Source: CABMGO01 sp964574775
GTDB taxonomy: Archaea > Nanobdellota > Nanobdellia > Pacearchaeales > GW2011-AR1
Assembly: GCA_964574775.1 (NCBI GenBank)
Contig: CAZNOS010000018.1
Span: 1 to 14,682, forward strand
Length of the DNA: 14,682 bases
Reading direction: 5' to 3'
A model generated the notes under the pieces. The model did no database searches. It was given only the letters and a program-made list of their open reading frames with translations, and was not told the DNA's origin. Made by a program: the position numbers and the translations under genes. How positions within the stretch are numbered: the first letter of the stretch is position 1; each line of letters begins with the position of its first letter. Shown in pieces: positions 1 through 6,146 of this stretch.

Positions 1-6
1 TATCAT
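1..6 (-). CDS. Start of a gene leaving the left edge (predicted, two codons visible)
   Basis: Only ATG ATA (Met-Ile) is visible on the minus strand. The call rests on promoter geometry: a TTTAAA box at 30-35 on the same strand is centred 26.5 bases before this ATG, the spacing seen at nearly every other transcription-unit start in this window. The product is unknown. It would be a separate leaderless unit downstream of the operon that ends at 104. Confidence 0.35.
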
Positions 7-25
7 ATCAATATCAGTAAAGGTG

Positions 26-36
26 CATATTTAAAG
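26..36 (-). promoter_or_regulatory. TATA box for a gene starting at base 6
   Basis: The minus strand reads CTTTAAATATG. The TTTAAA core (30-35) is centred 26.5 bases from the ATG at 6-4, so a transcript would start at or beside that ATG. The same geometry recurs across the window, which is the main support. Confidence 0.4.
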
Positions 37-61
37 ATTTTTATATTGAGAAAAGTGTTTT

Positions 62-96
62 TCTTTGGGTTTATAGAAGCCTTTCTTTCCCAAAGA
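62..96 (-). terminator. Inverted repeat after the long operon, possible terminator hairpin
   Basis: TCTTTGGG (62-69) and CCCAAAGA (89-96) form a perfect 8-base stem with a 19-base loop, 8 bases beyond the stop codon of the last operon gene. On the minus strand it is followed by AAAAACACTTTTCTC, only a weak T tract. Archaeal termination usually relies on T tracts, so this could instead be a 3'-end stabilising structure. No function is proven. Confidence 0.3.
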
Positions 97-103
97 GGTG
101 GAA

Positions 104-541
104 TCAACAGCAGTACAATTTATCTGGACTTACTTTTCCGGTTTTTCCAAATGGACTTCCAGTTTCTCTTATGTTTTTTACCATTTCTTTATTTGTTTTA
201 AGCTCTTTTTCTTGTAAAACTAGAACTTCACGCGCATTTTTCATTGCATCACAAATCTTTAAATTAAGAGGACATTTTTCTTCGCAAGCCTTACATAAAG
301 TACACTGGAACACAAGTTCGTTAAGTTTCTTTTCGTTTAACATAATAGAATGCCCACGAGGAGAAACTTCTTCAAGTTTTAATATTTTAAAAACCGGACA
401 CAAAGATTTACACATTCCGCATTTTATACAAGGATGTAAAAGTTCACCAATCTCTTCAATTAAATTTTCCAGTTCTACATTTTTCTTTCTTGGTTTTTTG
501 TTCTTTTTACTAACGTCAAAATCCTCCTCTCTCTTTTTCAT
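104..541 (-). CDS. Two-[4Fe-4S] ferredoxin-like subunit (GlcF N-terminal / HdrC-like)
   Basis: A 145-residue soluble electron-transfer protein. Two classic [4Fe-4S] motifs are visible, each Cys-x2-Cys-x2-Cys-x3-Cys-Pro: C38, C41, C44, C48 and C80, C83, C86, C90. A Ser-Pro-Arg-Gly between them (60-63) is common in GlcF/LldE-type subunits. Residues 1-25 are very Lys/Arg rich and the chain ends Cys-Cys. In glycolate and D-lactate dehydrogenases this module is normally the N-terminal part of a roughly 400-residue GlcF protein. Here it stands alone, and the missing CCG half is encoded at 5021-5749 at the other end of the same operon, with a GlcD-like FAD protein between. It is the last gene, overlapping the DHH gene by 4 bases (ATGA), with AGAGGA at 551-556 as ribosome site. 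The likely role is passing electrons between the flavoprotein and the CCG subunit. The substrate is unknown. Confidence 0.85.
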   Translation of the reverse strand: MKKREEDFDVSKKNKKPRKKNVELENLIEEIGELLHPCIKCGMCKSLCPVFKILKLEEVSPRGHSIMLNEKKLNELVFQCTLCKACEEKCPLNLKICDAMKNAREVLVLQEKELKTNKEMVKNIRETGSPFGKTGKVSPDKLYCC

Positions 542-1569
542 ATTCTATATTCCTCTAAATTTATTTGTTTTAATCTTTCTTTAAACTTTTCTAAATCAGA
601 TTTGTCAACTTGTCCGCCAACAGCACTTTTATGTCCGCCAGCAAATCCATCCTTGAGCCCATCTAGACAACTTCTGATAAGTTTAACTAAATCATATTCC
701 CTGGATTGATTTCTTCCGGAAATACTGATTATATTGTCTTGTTTTGGGGTGCAGAATACATAAATTTTATTTGGTTCATCTCCAGATAATCCAGTGGTCA
801 AAGAAGATTTAAGCATTTTAAATTTAGATTCCAGATAAAAGTAAATAATATTCCCAAAATCTTTTCTTTCTTTCTTGAATTGTTTAGTTAGACGTTCAAA
901 TTCTGTCTCAACAGGTTCATAAAATTTTTTTAATTTTTCAACATCTAAAATATTTTTTAATTCTGCAATTTTATAAAAAGATTCTATACTAGCAGAGAAA
1001 AATATGATTACATCGTTTAATATAAAACTGATTTTATTCATTTTATCAAAGCTGGAGACACTTTCACTATAATAATTTTCTAAAAAATCTTTATTTATCT
1101 CGTGTAATTGTCCCATGTCAGACAAAGTTCCAGCAACCCCAAGCCACTGTAGTTCTTGATTCTCTGGTTCTGTTAGTTCATAGCACGTTCTACTAGAGGG
1201 TATGTAACCTTCATCTGTAGTTCTTAATTCTAAAACAAATTCTGGGATTGGACTTTTTTCTTCCGCTTGATGATGGTCCGTATAAAGAATTTCCTTGTCT
1301 TTTAGTCTAGACAAATCTTCCCAAACCATACCAGGAGCCAAATCACTCAATAGAATTTTATTAAATCCAGATGTGTTACTATCTGAAATTTTCGTTACTC
1401 CATAATCAATTATCGCCACTTTCACTTTTGCGCCCTTCTCTTTGCAGAAGTTGTAGAGTAAACTTCCAGCAGCAAAACCATCCAAATCTTTATGCGTAAA
1501 AATCATCACGTTATCTTTATTATTTATTTTTTCTAAAAATTCACGAGCTTGTTGTTGAGAGATTTTCAT
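538..1569 (-). CDS. DHH/DHHA1-family phosphoesterase (RecJ/NrnA-like)
   Basis: A 343-residue predicted phosphodiesterase. The DHH catalytic motifs appear in order: H26-x-D28-x-D30-G, D55 in Asp-Tyr-Gly, D76 in Ser-Asp-Leu-Ala-Pro-Gly, and the signature D98-H99-H100. The DHHA1 substrate-binding domain ends with Gly-Gly-His-Lys-Ser-Ala-x-Gly-Gly near residues 311-319. Members bind Mn2+ and degrade single-stranded DNA (RecJ, archaeal GAN), short oligoribonucleotides or linear dinucleotides, or pAp (NrnA). The length fits the short NrnA or archaeal type rather than full bacterial RecJ; sequence alone does not settle the substrate. It is cytoplasmic with no membrane segment. ATGA overlaps join it to the genes on both sides, and GAGGTG at 1575-1580 lies 5 bases before the ATG. 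Its place among redox subunits is unexpected. Confidence 0.88.
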   Translation of the reverse strand: MKISQQQAREFLEKINNKDNVMIFTHKDLDGFAAGSLLYNFCKEKGAKVKVAIIDYGVTKISDSNTSGFNKILLSDLAPGMVWEDLSRLKDKEILYTDHHQAEEKSPIPEFVLELRTTDEGYIPSSRTCYELTEPENQELQWLGVAGTLSDMGQLHEINKDFLENYYSESVSSFDKMNKISFILNDVIIFFSASIESFYKIAELKNILDVEKLKKFYEPVETEFERLTKQFKKERKDFGNIIYFYLESKFKMLKSSLTTGLSGDEPNKIYVFCTPKQDNIISISGRNQSREYDLVKLIRSCLDGLKDGFAGGHKSAVGGQVDKSDLEKFKERLKQINLEEYRI

Positions 1570-2270
1570 TTAATCACCTCGATTTCATTGGGAGACATTT
1601 TCTTTCTCAGCCTTAAATAAAAGCTTGGCTCTTCTAATATTTTCATATATTTTTTGGGGTTTGTATTAAATACTTTTTTGAAATGTTCGAAACTTCCAAA
1701 ACAACTTGCCAGATGTTTTCTCTTTTTTCTTTTAGTTCTCTTTCTATTTGGAATTCTTGGTAAAATCAAGCCAGTTTCAAAAGATTTTGAAGAACCAGAA
1801 ACAACTAAAAGAATATTATTACATCTATTCTTTTCAGCCCACTTGCTTACATATTGCACTAACTCCAATTCATTTTTATTAAGTAACTCTTTTTTATGAA
1901 TCAGTCTAGTCGTTATTTCTCTTAAATTACTAACAAGTGCTCCGCCTTCTAATAACAAATAACTTTCTGCACTTTTTCTACTTGGCGTGAAGTCTACGTA
2001 GGACTCTTCAAAATCTAAAATTGTTGTTTTAATTGCATAACTTCCGCTAACTTTTATACCCCAATTTAATTCCATAACAAAACCTATTTTTTCTAATCGG
2101 TCTACAATTTTTGATAAACTTCTTATTTTATTATGCATCTCTTTGTATGGGTCTTTTCCTGGAGTTATTCCATTTTTTATAACGCTTTTAAGATGATTCT
2201 TCGGAATAGCTCTATAAATTGGAATATTAATATACTTTTTCCAAAATTCATACAATTGTTTCTCTTTCAT
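1566..2270 (-). CDS. Unknown protein, possible ADP-ribosyltransferase-like fold
   Basis: A 234-residue soluble basic protein that I do not recognise as a named family. Three stretches resemble, in order, the landmarks of ADP-ribosyltransferase folds (DarT/KptA-like): an N-terminal Ile-Tyr-Arg-Ala-Ile-Pro followed by Leu-Lys-Ser-Val-Ile-Lys-Asn-Gly-Ile-Thr-Pro (residues 18-37); a central Val-Asp-Phe-Thr-Pro-Ser-Arg-x3-Ala-x-Ser-Tyr; and a C-terminal Met-Ser-Pro-Asn-Glu-Ile-Glu-Val-Ile, like the acidic third motif. A Lys/Arg cluster (Arg-Lys-Arg-Thr-Lys-Arg-Lys-Lys-Arg-Lys) suggests nucleic-acid binding. It could equally be an unrelated protein with chance similarity. It overlaps both neighbours by 4 bases (ATGA), inside an operon with DHH, EEP and deoxyribosyltransferase-like enzymes, so a nucleotide or NAD-linked role is plausible but inferred. 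The ribosome site before the ATG is weak and lies in the preceding gene's last codons. Confidence 0.6.
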   Translation of the reverse strand: MKEKQLYEFWKKYINIPIYRAIPKNHLKSVIKNGITPGKDPYKEMHNKIRSLSKIVDRLEKIGFVMELNWGIKVSGSYAIKTTILDFEESYVDFTPSRKSAESYLLLEGGALVSNLREITTRLIHKKELLNKNELELVQYVSKWAEKNRCNNILLVVSGSSKSFETGLILPRIPNRKRTKRKKRKHLASCFGSFEHFKKVFNTNPKKYMKILEEPSFYLRLRKKMSPNEIEVIK

Positions 2271-3376
2271 ATCACTTTCCCACCATTAAATTTATTCATT
2301 GGATCTAATCTTGATTTTATATTTACTAATAATTTTCTATCATTTACGTCGACAAATTCTCTTTTTAATAAACCAATTCCATGTTCACCAGAAATTTGGC
2401 CAGATAATCTTTTGGTTAAATGCATTATTTCTGGAATGTATTTTTCTTGTTCTTTATTAAAACACGGATGTAAAATCCCAACAGATAAATGTCCGAAAAC
2501 GGGGATATCGAAAGATTCCATATATGTAAATAATTTCACAAATCTATCTAATAAAATTTTCGGGTCTTCAATTCTATTATATCCCTTCTCGGCCAACATT
2601 GGATAAACTCTATCTCTCGTATCCATAATTTTTATGTATTCATTTCCTTTAAGTTGACCGTCGTTAGATTCAAATTCAACAATAATATGATATTTGAACG
2701 GCAAATCAACCATCTCCGAAACTCGTTTATCTAAAAATTCAATCATAGAAACATTCGGATTTCTCTTTAACTCTCGTACCATATTAACAATATCGTCTAT
2801 ATAATCAGCAGCAAATAAACTCGCAGTTGCCTCTGGTCTCTTGTTTGCCAATCTCAAACTCGCTCTACAAATCACGCCAGTAATTCCTTCCATCCCAGAA
2901 TAATCGCTCAATTCCGTTTTGGATTTTTTTTCAATCTCCCCAGAAGAATTAATAACTTCTAACCAATTAACCCAATCATATGTTCTACCATACTTTATTG
3001 CCCTAGAACCGACGGCATTTGTAGCAATCATCCCACCAATTGTGCACACGCCATGCGAAGACGGATTAACAGGAAACTCTAATCCGTATTTTGCCAAATA
3101 TTCATTCAAGTCATCTAAAATAATTCCGGCTTCTACCTCAACAGTTTTTCTGTCAACATCTAAATTCTCAATCTTATCCAATAAGGATAAATCAACAACA
3201 ACTTCATTTTGTGGAACCGAACCTCCAGCCAATCCAGTTCCGCCGCCACGAATACAAATCTTTGGATTTGTTCGCACCGCTAGTTTAAGGGCTTGCATAT
3301 TTTCCGGCTGTATAATGTTTGTTGCATTTCCCTTTATTTGCGACGCATCGATTTCATAAACAATTTTTTCTGTCAT
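2267..3376 (-). CDS. FAD-linked oxidoreductase, GlcD / D-lactate dehydrogenase type
   Basis: A 369-residue flavoprotein of the PCMH/VAO family. The N-terminal FAD domain has Arg-Gly-Gly-Gly-Thr-Gly-Leu-Ala-Gly-Gly (43-52) and Asn-Pro-Ser-Ser-His-Gly-Val-x-Thr-Ile-Gly-Gly (104-115). The C-terminal domain has Ser-Gly-Glu-His-Gly-Ile-Gly-x2-Lys (329-338) and ends Asp-Pro-x-Asn-Lys-Phe-Asn-Gly-Gly-Lys, matching the family's closing motif. Relatives oxidise glycolate, D-lactate or other 2-hydroxyacids and pass electrons to a GlcF iron-sulfur subunit; two split GlcF-like pieces are in the same operon. It is about 90 residues shorter than typical GlcD. The usual Gly-His-x-Gly-Asp-Gly-Asn-x-His motif reads Gly-His-Leu-Ser-Val-Gly-Ile-Leu-His (295-303), so substrate or chemistry may differ. 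GGAGA at 3381-3385 precedes the ATG, which overlaps the EEP gene's stop. Confidence 0.87.
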   Translation of the reverse strand: MTEKIVYEIDASQIKGNATNIIQPENMQALKLAVRTNPKICIRGGGTGLAGGSVPQNEVVVDLSLLDKIENLDVDRKTVEVEAGIILDDLNEYLAKYGLEFPVNPSSHGVCTIGGMIATNAVGSRAIKYGRTYDWVNWLEVINSSGEIEKKSKTELSDYSGMEGITGVICRASLRLANKRPEATASLFAADYIDDIVNMVRELKRNPNVSMIEFLDKRVSEMVDLPFKYHIIVEFESNDGQLKGNEYIKIMDTRDRVYPMLAEKGYNRIEDPKILLDRFVKLFTYMESFDIPVFGHLSVGILHPCFNKEQEKYIPEIMHLTKRLSGQISGEHGIGLLKREFVDVNDRKLLVNIKSRLDPMNKFNGGKVI

Positions 3377-4206
3377 TTGATCTCCATATAAGCAAATATA
3401 GGATAATGATCAGAAGCCATATCTGCTAATTTATTTTTTACTATTCCTGACTTCAAAACTCTTATAGTTTTAGAGCAGAAAATATAATCTATCCTTATCC
3501 CTATTTTGTTTTTAGTTAAGTTATACCTTTTAGTTGGAAGTGTGCTAGAAAATTTTTCATTGCAAGCATAATAGCTATCTGTCAATCCCTTAAAAATAAC
3601 TTTTTTCAGCATTGCACACTGCAAAACATCTCTTGCATTTGCTTCTGCCTTTTCTTTACCGCCCTGAAAAGCCGTAAATTCCTCAACTAAATTTTCAAAT
3701 TTATATCTATCCCTCGGAGACAAGCCATTAAAGTCTCCAAGTAAAACATAAGGTTCTTCCATCTTATCAACGATATTTCCAACCCATTCTGCCTTTTCTT
3801 TATCTTTAACCATTGGATGTGGATGAATTACATCAATATTTATTTTTTTGCCCTCAACATCAAACCAAGTCTTCATATGAGTCATATCTTTAACAGACAA
3901 ATTATTAACGTTAATCGGAAATTTGGATAAAATAACTTCTCCCTTTCTAGAAGTTTCATCCGGTTTTGAATAATAAACATATGGAAAATTAAATTCATTC
4001 TGATAATCAACTGTTTTTATTCTGGCACCCTTAATTTTACAAAGAGGATTAAAATCTCCCTCGCCAATAAAAAGTATATCTGGATTCATAACTCTAATAA
4101 TATTTCTAGCTGCCTCAAGTCTTCTAGGTTCAAACGTAAATGAACCATCTGGTTTTTTATTGTGAAATCCTCTTAAAACATTATACCAACCAATTTTTAT
4201 TTTCAT
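3373..4206 (-). CDS. Endonuclease/exonuclease/phosphatase (EEP) family protein
   Basis: A 277-residue metal-dependent phosphodiesterase or phosphatase. EEP landmarks appear in order: N9 in Trp-Tyr-Asn, E49 in Phe-Ile-Gly-Glu, the His-Pro-His-Pro stretch (128-131), Gly-Asp-Phe-Asn (157-160), Arg-Ile-Asp-Tyr-Ile-Phe (238-243) and Ser-Asp-His-Tyr-Pro (265-269). All expected catalytic Asn, Glu, His and Asp residues seem present, so the enzyme should be active. The family covers ExoIII/APE1 nucleases, CCR4-type deadenylases, inositol phosphatases and sphingomyelinases; nothing seen chooses between them. There is no signal peptide, so it is cytoplasmic. GGAAGG lies upstream of the ATG. A 45-base gap to the preceding gene is the only real gap in this operon and holds an A/T-rich stretch that might be a secondary promoter. 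Its stop overlaps the FAD gene start (ATGA). Confidence 0.87.
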   Translation of the reverse strand: MKIKIGWYNVLRGFHNKKPDGSFTFEPRRLEAARNIIRVMNPDILFIGEGDFNPLCKIKGARIKTVDYQNEFNFPYVYYSKPDETSRKGEVILSKFPINVNNLSVKDMTHMKTWFDVEGKKINIDVIHPHPMVKDKEKAEWVGNIVDKMEEPYVLLGDFNGLSPRDRYKFENLVEEFTAFQGGKEKAEANARDVLQCAMLKKVIFKGLTDSYYACNEKFSSTLPTKRYNLTKNKIGIRIDYIFCSKTIRVLKSGIVKNKLADMASDHYPIFAYMEIK

Positions 4207-4251
4207 TTTTTCTTACCTTCCATTTTGGTTCTAACATACTTTATATTTTTT

Positions 4252-4617
4252 TTATTCTCCATAATAAGACCTCATAATTTTTCTTCGCGTTTCTTCTTCA
4301 CTTTCAGACTGAAGACTTATGGATAATTCTATCGCATTATTCTCAAGTGCCTGTTGGTTTCCACGAGACATTGATTCTACAGTTGCTGTAAATTCTCGCA
4401 TAAGATATTCTTTTCTAAATCGCCTTAATCTCTCAATCCCAACAAGACTCAAAATTTCTCCAGCTCGTTCTATCCCTAAAACTTCAGTCTCAATTCTTAC
4501 ATATTTTTCGCAATAATTCATAAGCTGTTGATATAGTGCTTCACCAAAACGCTGATCGAATTCAGCCCCGATACCGCCCATAATCTTTTCGTTTCTAGTT
4601 ACGCAGTTTAGATTCAT
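4252..4617 (-). CDS. Hypothetical helical protein
   Basis: A 121-residue protein that I do not recognise. It is rich in charged and amphipathic segments and looks mostly helical, with no membrane segment or signal peptide, two Cys (residues 5 and 36) and an acidic Ser-Glu-Ser-Glu-Glu-Glu patch before a basic C terminus. The ATG overlaps the preceding stop (ATGA) and has a good ribosome site, GGAG at 4626-4629, 8 bases upstream, so the gene is very likely translated. Its place between the deoxyribosyltransferase-like and EEP genes suggests a partner or adaptor, but that is inference. Confidence 0.65.
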   Translation of the reverse strand: MNLNCVTRNEKIMGGIGAEFDQRFGEALYQQLMNYCEKYVRIETEVLGIERAGEILSLVGIERLRRFRKEYLMREFTATVESMSRGNQQALENNAIELSISLQSESEEETRRKIMRSYYGE

Positions 4618-5024
4618 TTTATCATCTCCAAATTTCCATTTAATATTACGGGATTAAATCCAGTTAATTCATCCTTTAGCAAATTTTCAGGAATAGGATT
4701 TAGTAAAAATATTTTCTTTTCCATTTCCCACGCTCTAAAAACTTCTAAAAACGTAGCTCCACCAATATAATTTTTTTGTCCATTTTTTTCAAAGTTCAAA
4801 ACCAAAATAGCGTCATTCGGCTCGATGTTCTCCTTGTCTTTTCTTAACATAGCACCTTTCCATCTAATATGTTCTTCTGGGCTCAATAGTTTCATCTCTT
4901 CTTCTTTCATGGGTTCGTTGTAACTATTCGGCATTACTAATATATGTCCCCGTTTTTCTAAAATGTCTTTTATTGACGGAATTTTGTCATAAAAATGTTT
5001 GCTACAAGCTATAAATATTTTCAC
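4614..5024 (-). CDS. Nucleoside 2-deoxyribosyltransferase-like protein, GTG start
   Basis: A 136-residue Rossmann-like protein. It opens with Lys-Ile-Phe-Ile-Ala-Cys-Ser (2-8), has Pro-Asn-Asp-Ala-Ile-Leu-Val-Leu-Asn (69-77), then Tyr-Ile-Gly-Gly-Ala-Thr-Phe-Leu-Glu (86-94) and Lys-Ile-Phe-Leu-Leu-Asn-Pro-Ile-Pro (104-112). This is the layout of the nucleoside 2-deoxyribosyltransferase fold, and E94 sits where those enzymes carry their catalytic Glu. The broader fold also includes nucleotide hydrolases and sensing domains, so the activity is unproven. A longer reading frame is open to a GTG at 5045, but I choose the GTG at 5024-5022. It forms a GTGA overlap with the preceding stop and has GGGGAGG five bases upstream, whereas the upstream GTG has no ribosome site. 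Its own stop overlaps the next gene (ATGA). Confidence 0.75.
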   Translation of the reverse strand: MKIFIACSKHFYDKIPSIKDILEKRGHILVMPNSYNEPMKEEEMKLLSPEEHIRWKGAMLRKDKENIEPNDAILVLNFEKNGQKNYIGGATFLEVFRAWEMEKKIFLLNPIPENLLKDELTGFNPVILNGNLEMIK

Positions 5025-5749
5025 TGTAACCTCCCCAAAACCCACGTCGAAAATTCAACCACAGAATCATCCGCAGTCTTCAAATTTGCCGTACACAACC
5101 CACACGGAGTTATAGTATATTTTGCGTCCACCGGTTTTTCACTCATTCTTTTCTTTGCAATATCCTTGGCTAGATTTGGATAATTAGCCCTAAGTCCCGC
5201 CCCTGCCCCACAGCAAAGTGCGTTGTTTCTATTATGAGTCATTTCTTTCAACTCTCCGCCAAGCAAACTAATTATTTCTCTTGGTTCGTCATAAATTCCA
5301 GAATATCTGCCGAGATGGCACGGATCGTGATAAGTTACAATCTCTTTCCCAGAATACTGTTTTATTTTTCTCTTCTTTAATTCACGTAAAATAGTTGTTG
5401 TGACGTATTCAACTTCAATGTCCCACTCACGAACAAGCTTAGGATATTCGTTTGCAAACATATTATAGCAGCCTGGGCACGGAGTAACGATTTTTTTGAT
5501 ATTATATTTCTTAAAAACATCATAATTTTTTTTCGCAAGATTTTTCGCGTCTTTTTTATACCCGGCGTTCATAACCGGCGAACCGCAACAAAGTTCATTG
5601 TTAGGAAGCATAACGAAATCTATTCCCAACAAATTGAAAATTTTCTTATAATTCTCTTGCTCTGTCGTCATCACGTTCTTTAGCATGCATCCAGGATAAT
5701 AAAGCGTACTCGCATTCAGTCCCTTGAGTAATTCAAATATTTTAGCCAT
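5021..5749 (-). CDS. Two-repeat CCG-domain protein (HdrB / GlcF C-terminal-like)
   Basis: A 242-residue soluble protein with two cysteine-rich CCG repeats. Repeat 1 has C21, C54-C55-Gly and C91-x2-C94; repeat 2 has C144, C179-C180-Gly and C216-x2-C219. Each full set matches CCG domains, which in HdrB bind noncubane [4Fe-4S] clusters that work in disulfide chemistry. In GlcF, LutA/LldE and HdrD this part is joined to, or partnered with, a two-cluster ferredoxin module; here that module is a separate gene at 104-541. With the FAD protein at 2267-3376 it could form a three-subunit 2-hydroxyacid dehydrogenase passing electrons to a disulfide, quinone or ferredoxin; the acceptor is unknown. It is the first gene of the operon. 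A TTTAAA box at 5786-5791 would give a short leader of about 14 bases, unlike the leaderless genes nearby. Confidence 0.87.
   Translation of the reverse strand: MAKIFELLKGLNASTLYYPGCMLKNVMTTEQENYKKIFNLLGIDFVMLPNNELCCGSPVMNAGYKKDAKNLAKKNYDVFKKYNIKKIVTPCPGCYNMFANEYPKLVREWDIEVEYVTTTILRELKKRKIKQYSGKEIVTYHDPCHLGRYSGIYDEPREIISLLGGELKEMTHNRNNALCCGAGAGLRANYPNLAKDIAKKRMSEKPVDAKYTITPCGLCTANLKTADDSVVEFSTWVLGRLQ
5030..5036 (-). promoter_or_regulatory. Shine-Dalgarno sequence fixing the GTG start at 5024
   Basis: The minus strand reads GGGGAGG, then TTACA, then GTGA, where the GTG is the start and TGA the preceding gene's stop. The strong purine run at 5-base spacing supports this GTG over the one 21 bases upstream. 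Confidence 0.75.
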
Positions 5750-5785
5750 TTTGACAATCCTATCAAAAATTACATGTTTTAGGGG

Positions 5786-5791
5786 TTTAAA
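5786..5791 (-). promoter_or_regulatory. TATA box for the eight-gene operon
   Basis: The minus strand reads TTTAAA within TTTCTTTAAACCCC. Its centre is 39.5 bases before the ATG at 5749, so a start about 26 bases downstream would leave a leader of about 14 bases holding a weak GGAT. This is the only promoter seen here that does not fit the leaderless spacing. Confidence 0.5.
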
Positions 5792-5802
5792 GAAATTATG
5801 GT

Positions 5803-6048
5803 TTAGTAGGGTTTTTCGTTTTCACTAAAAACCTTCAAAGAATCAATCTTTTCAGGTGATACATTCTCTTTTTCAAAACTAGTCATAAGAACAACAATGC
5901 CCATTATGAACACAACACTAGCAAGAATCCAAAAGAATCCGGGAAGACTAACATTTCCAATTGCTGCGCCAGTTATACCATAAGTTGCGATTCCAGACAC
6001 GGCGCCCAAAAAAATTAGCGCCACCCCAAGCAATTTTCCTACATTCAT
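5803..6048 (-). CDS. Small two-helix membrane protein
   Basis: An 81-residue protein with two hydrophobic segments, about residues 5-23 and 36-56, and a short charged tail (57-81). The loop holds Ile-Thr-Gly-Ala-Ala-Ile (25-30). No enzymatic motif is seen and the function is unknown. A longer frame begins with TTG at 6057, but I choose the ATG at 6048: it lies 26 bases from the TATA centre (6072-6077), the spacing used by other genes here, while the TTG lies only about 17 away. It is transcribed divergently from the gene at 6147, whose N-terminal hairpin aligns with it in helix order, loop length and the Thr-Gly motif, suggesting paralogy. Confidence 0.7.
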   Translation of the reverse strand: MNVGKLLGVALIFLGAVSGIATYGITGAAIGNVSLPGFFWILASVVFIMGIVVLMTSFEKENVSPEKIDSLKVFSENEKPY

Positions 6049-6071
6049 ATAATTCAATCTACTAGATAATA

Positions 6072-6077
6072 TTTAAA
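6072..6077 (-). promoter_or_regulatory. TATA box for the 81-residue membrane protein
   Basis: TTTAAA on the minus strand, centred 26.5 bases from the ATG at 6048, predicting a leaderless transcript. This spacing argues for that ATG over the upstream TTG. Confidence 0.6.
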
Positions 6078-6117
6078 GTTATTGATTATGCCAGAATTAA
6101 ATTTGACTATGAGAAAA

Positions 6118-6125
6118 TATATAAA
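6118..6125 (+). promoter_or_regulatory. TATA box for the gene at 6147
   Basis: TATATAAA, preceded by a purine-rich GAGAAAA that could serve as BRE. It is centred 25.5 bases before the ATG at 6147, predicting a leaderless transcript. It shares a 98-base intergenic region with the divergent promoter at 6072-6077. Confidence 0.7.
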
Positions 6126-6146
6126 CCTTTTTTGTAATTAATTACC

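Noticed and set aside
171..584. Plus-strand open frame of 137 codons
   Set aside because: It lies antisense to the ferredoxin-like gene and its ribosome site. Its hydrophobic Ser/Phe-rich translation is typical of the reverse of a Lys/Glu-rich gene, and it has no TATA box at the standard distance.
1654..2606. Two plus-strand open frames (1654-1899 and 2133-2606)
   Set aside because: Both are antisense to genes joined by overlapping stop/start codons, have Phe/Leu/Ser-rich translations and show no promoter.
2919..3359. Plus-strand open frame of 146 codons
   Set aside because: Antisense to the FAD-binding motifs of the GlcD-like gene, whose conserved residues prove the minus-strand frame.
4319..5183. 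Plus-strand frames 4319-4516 and 4995-5183
   Set aside because: Short antisense frames over supported minus-strand genes, without promoter or ribosome site.
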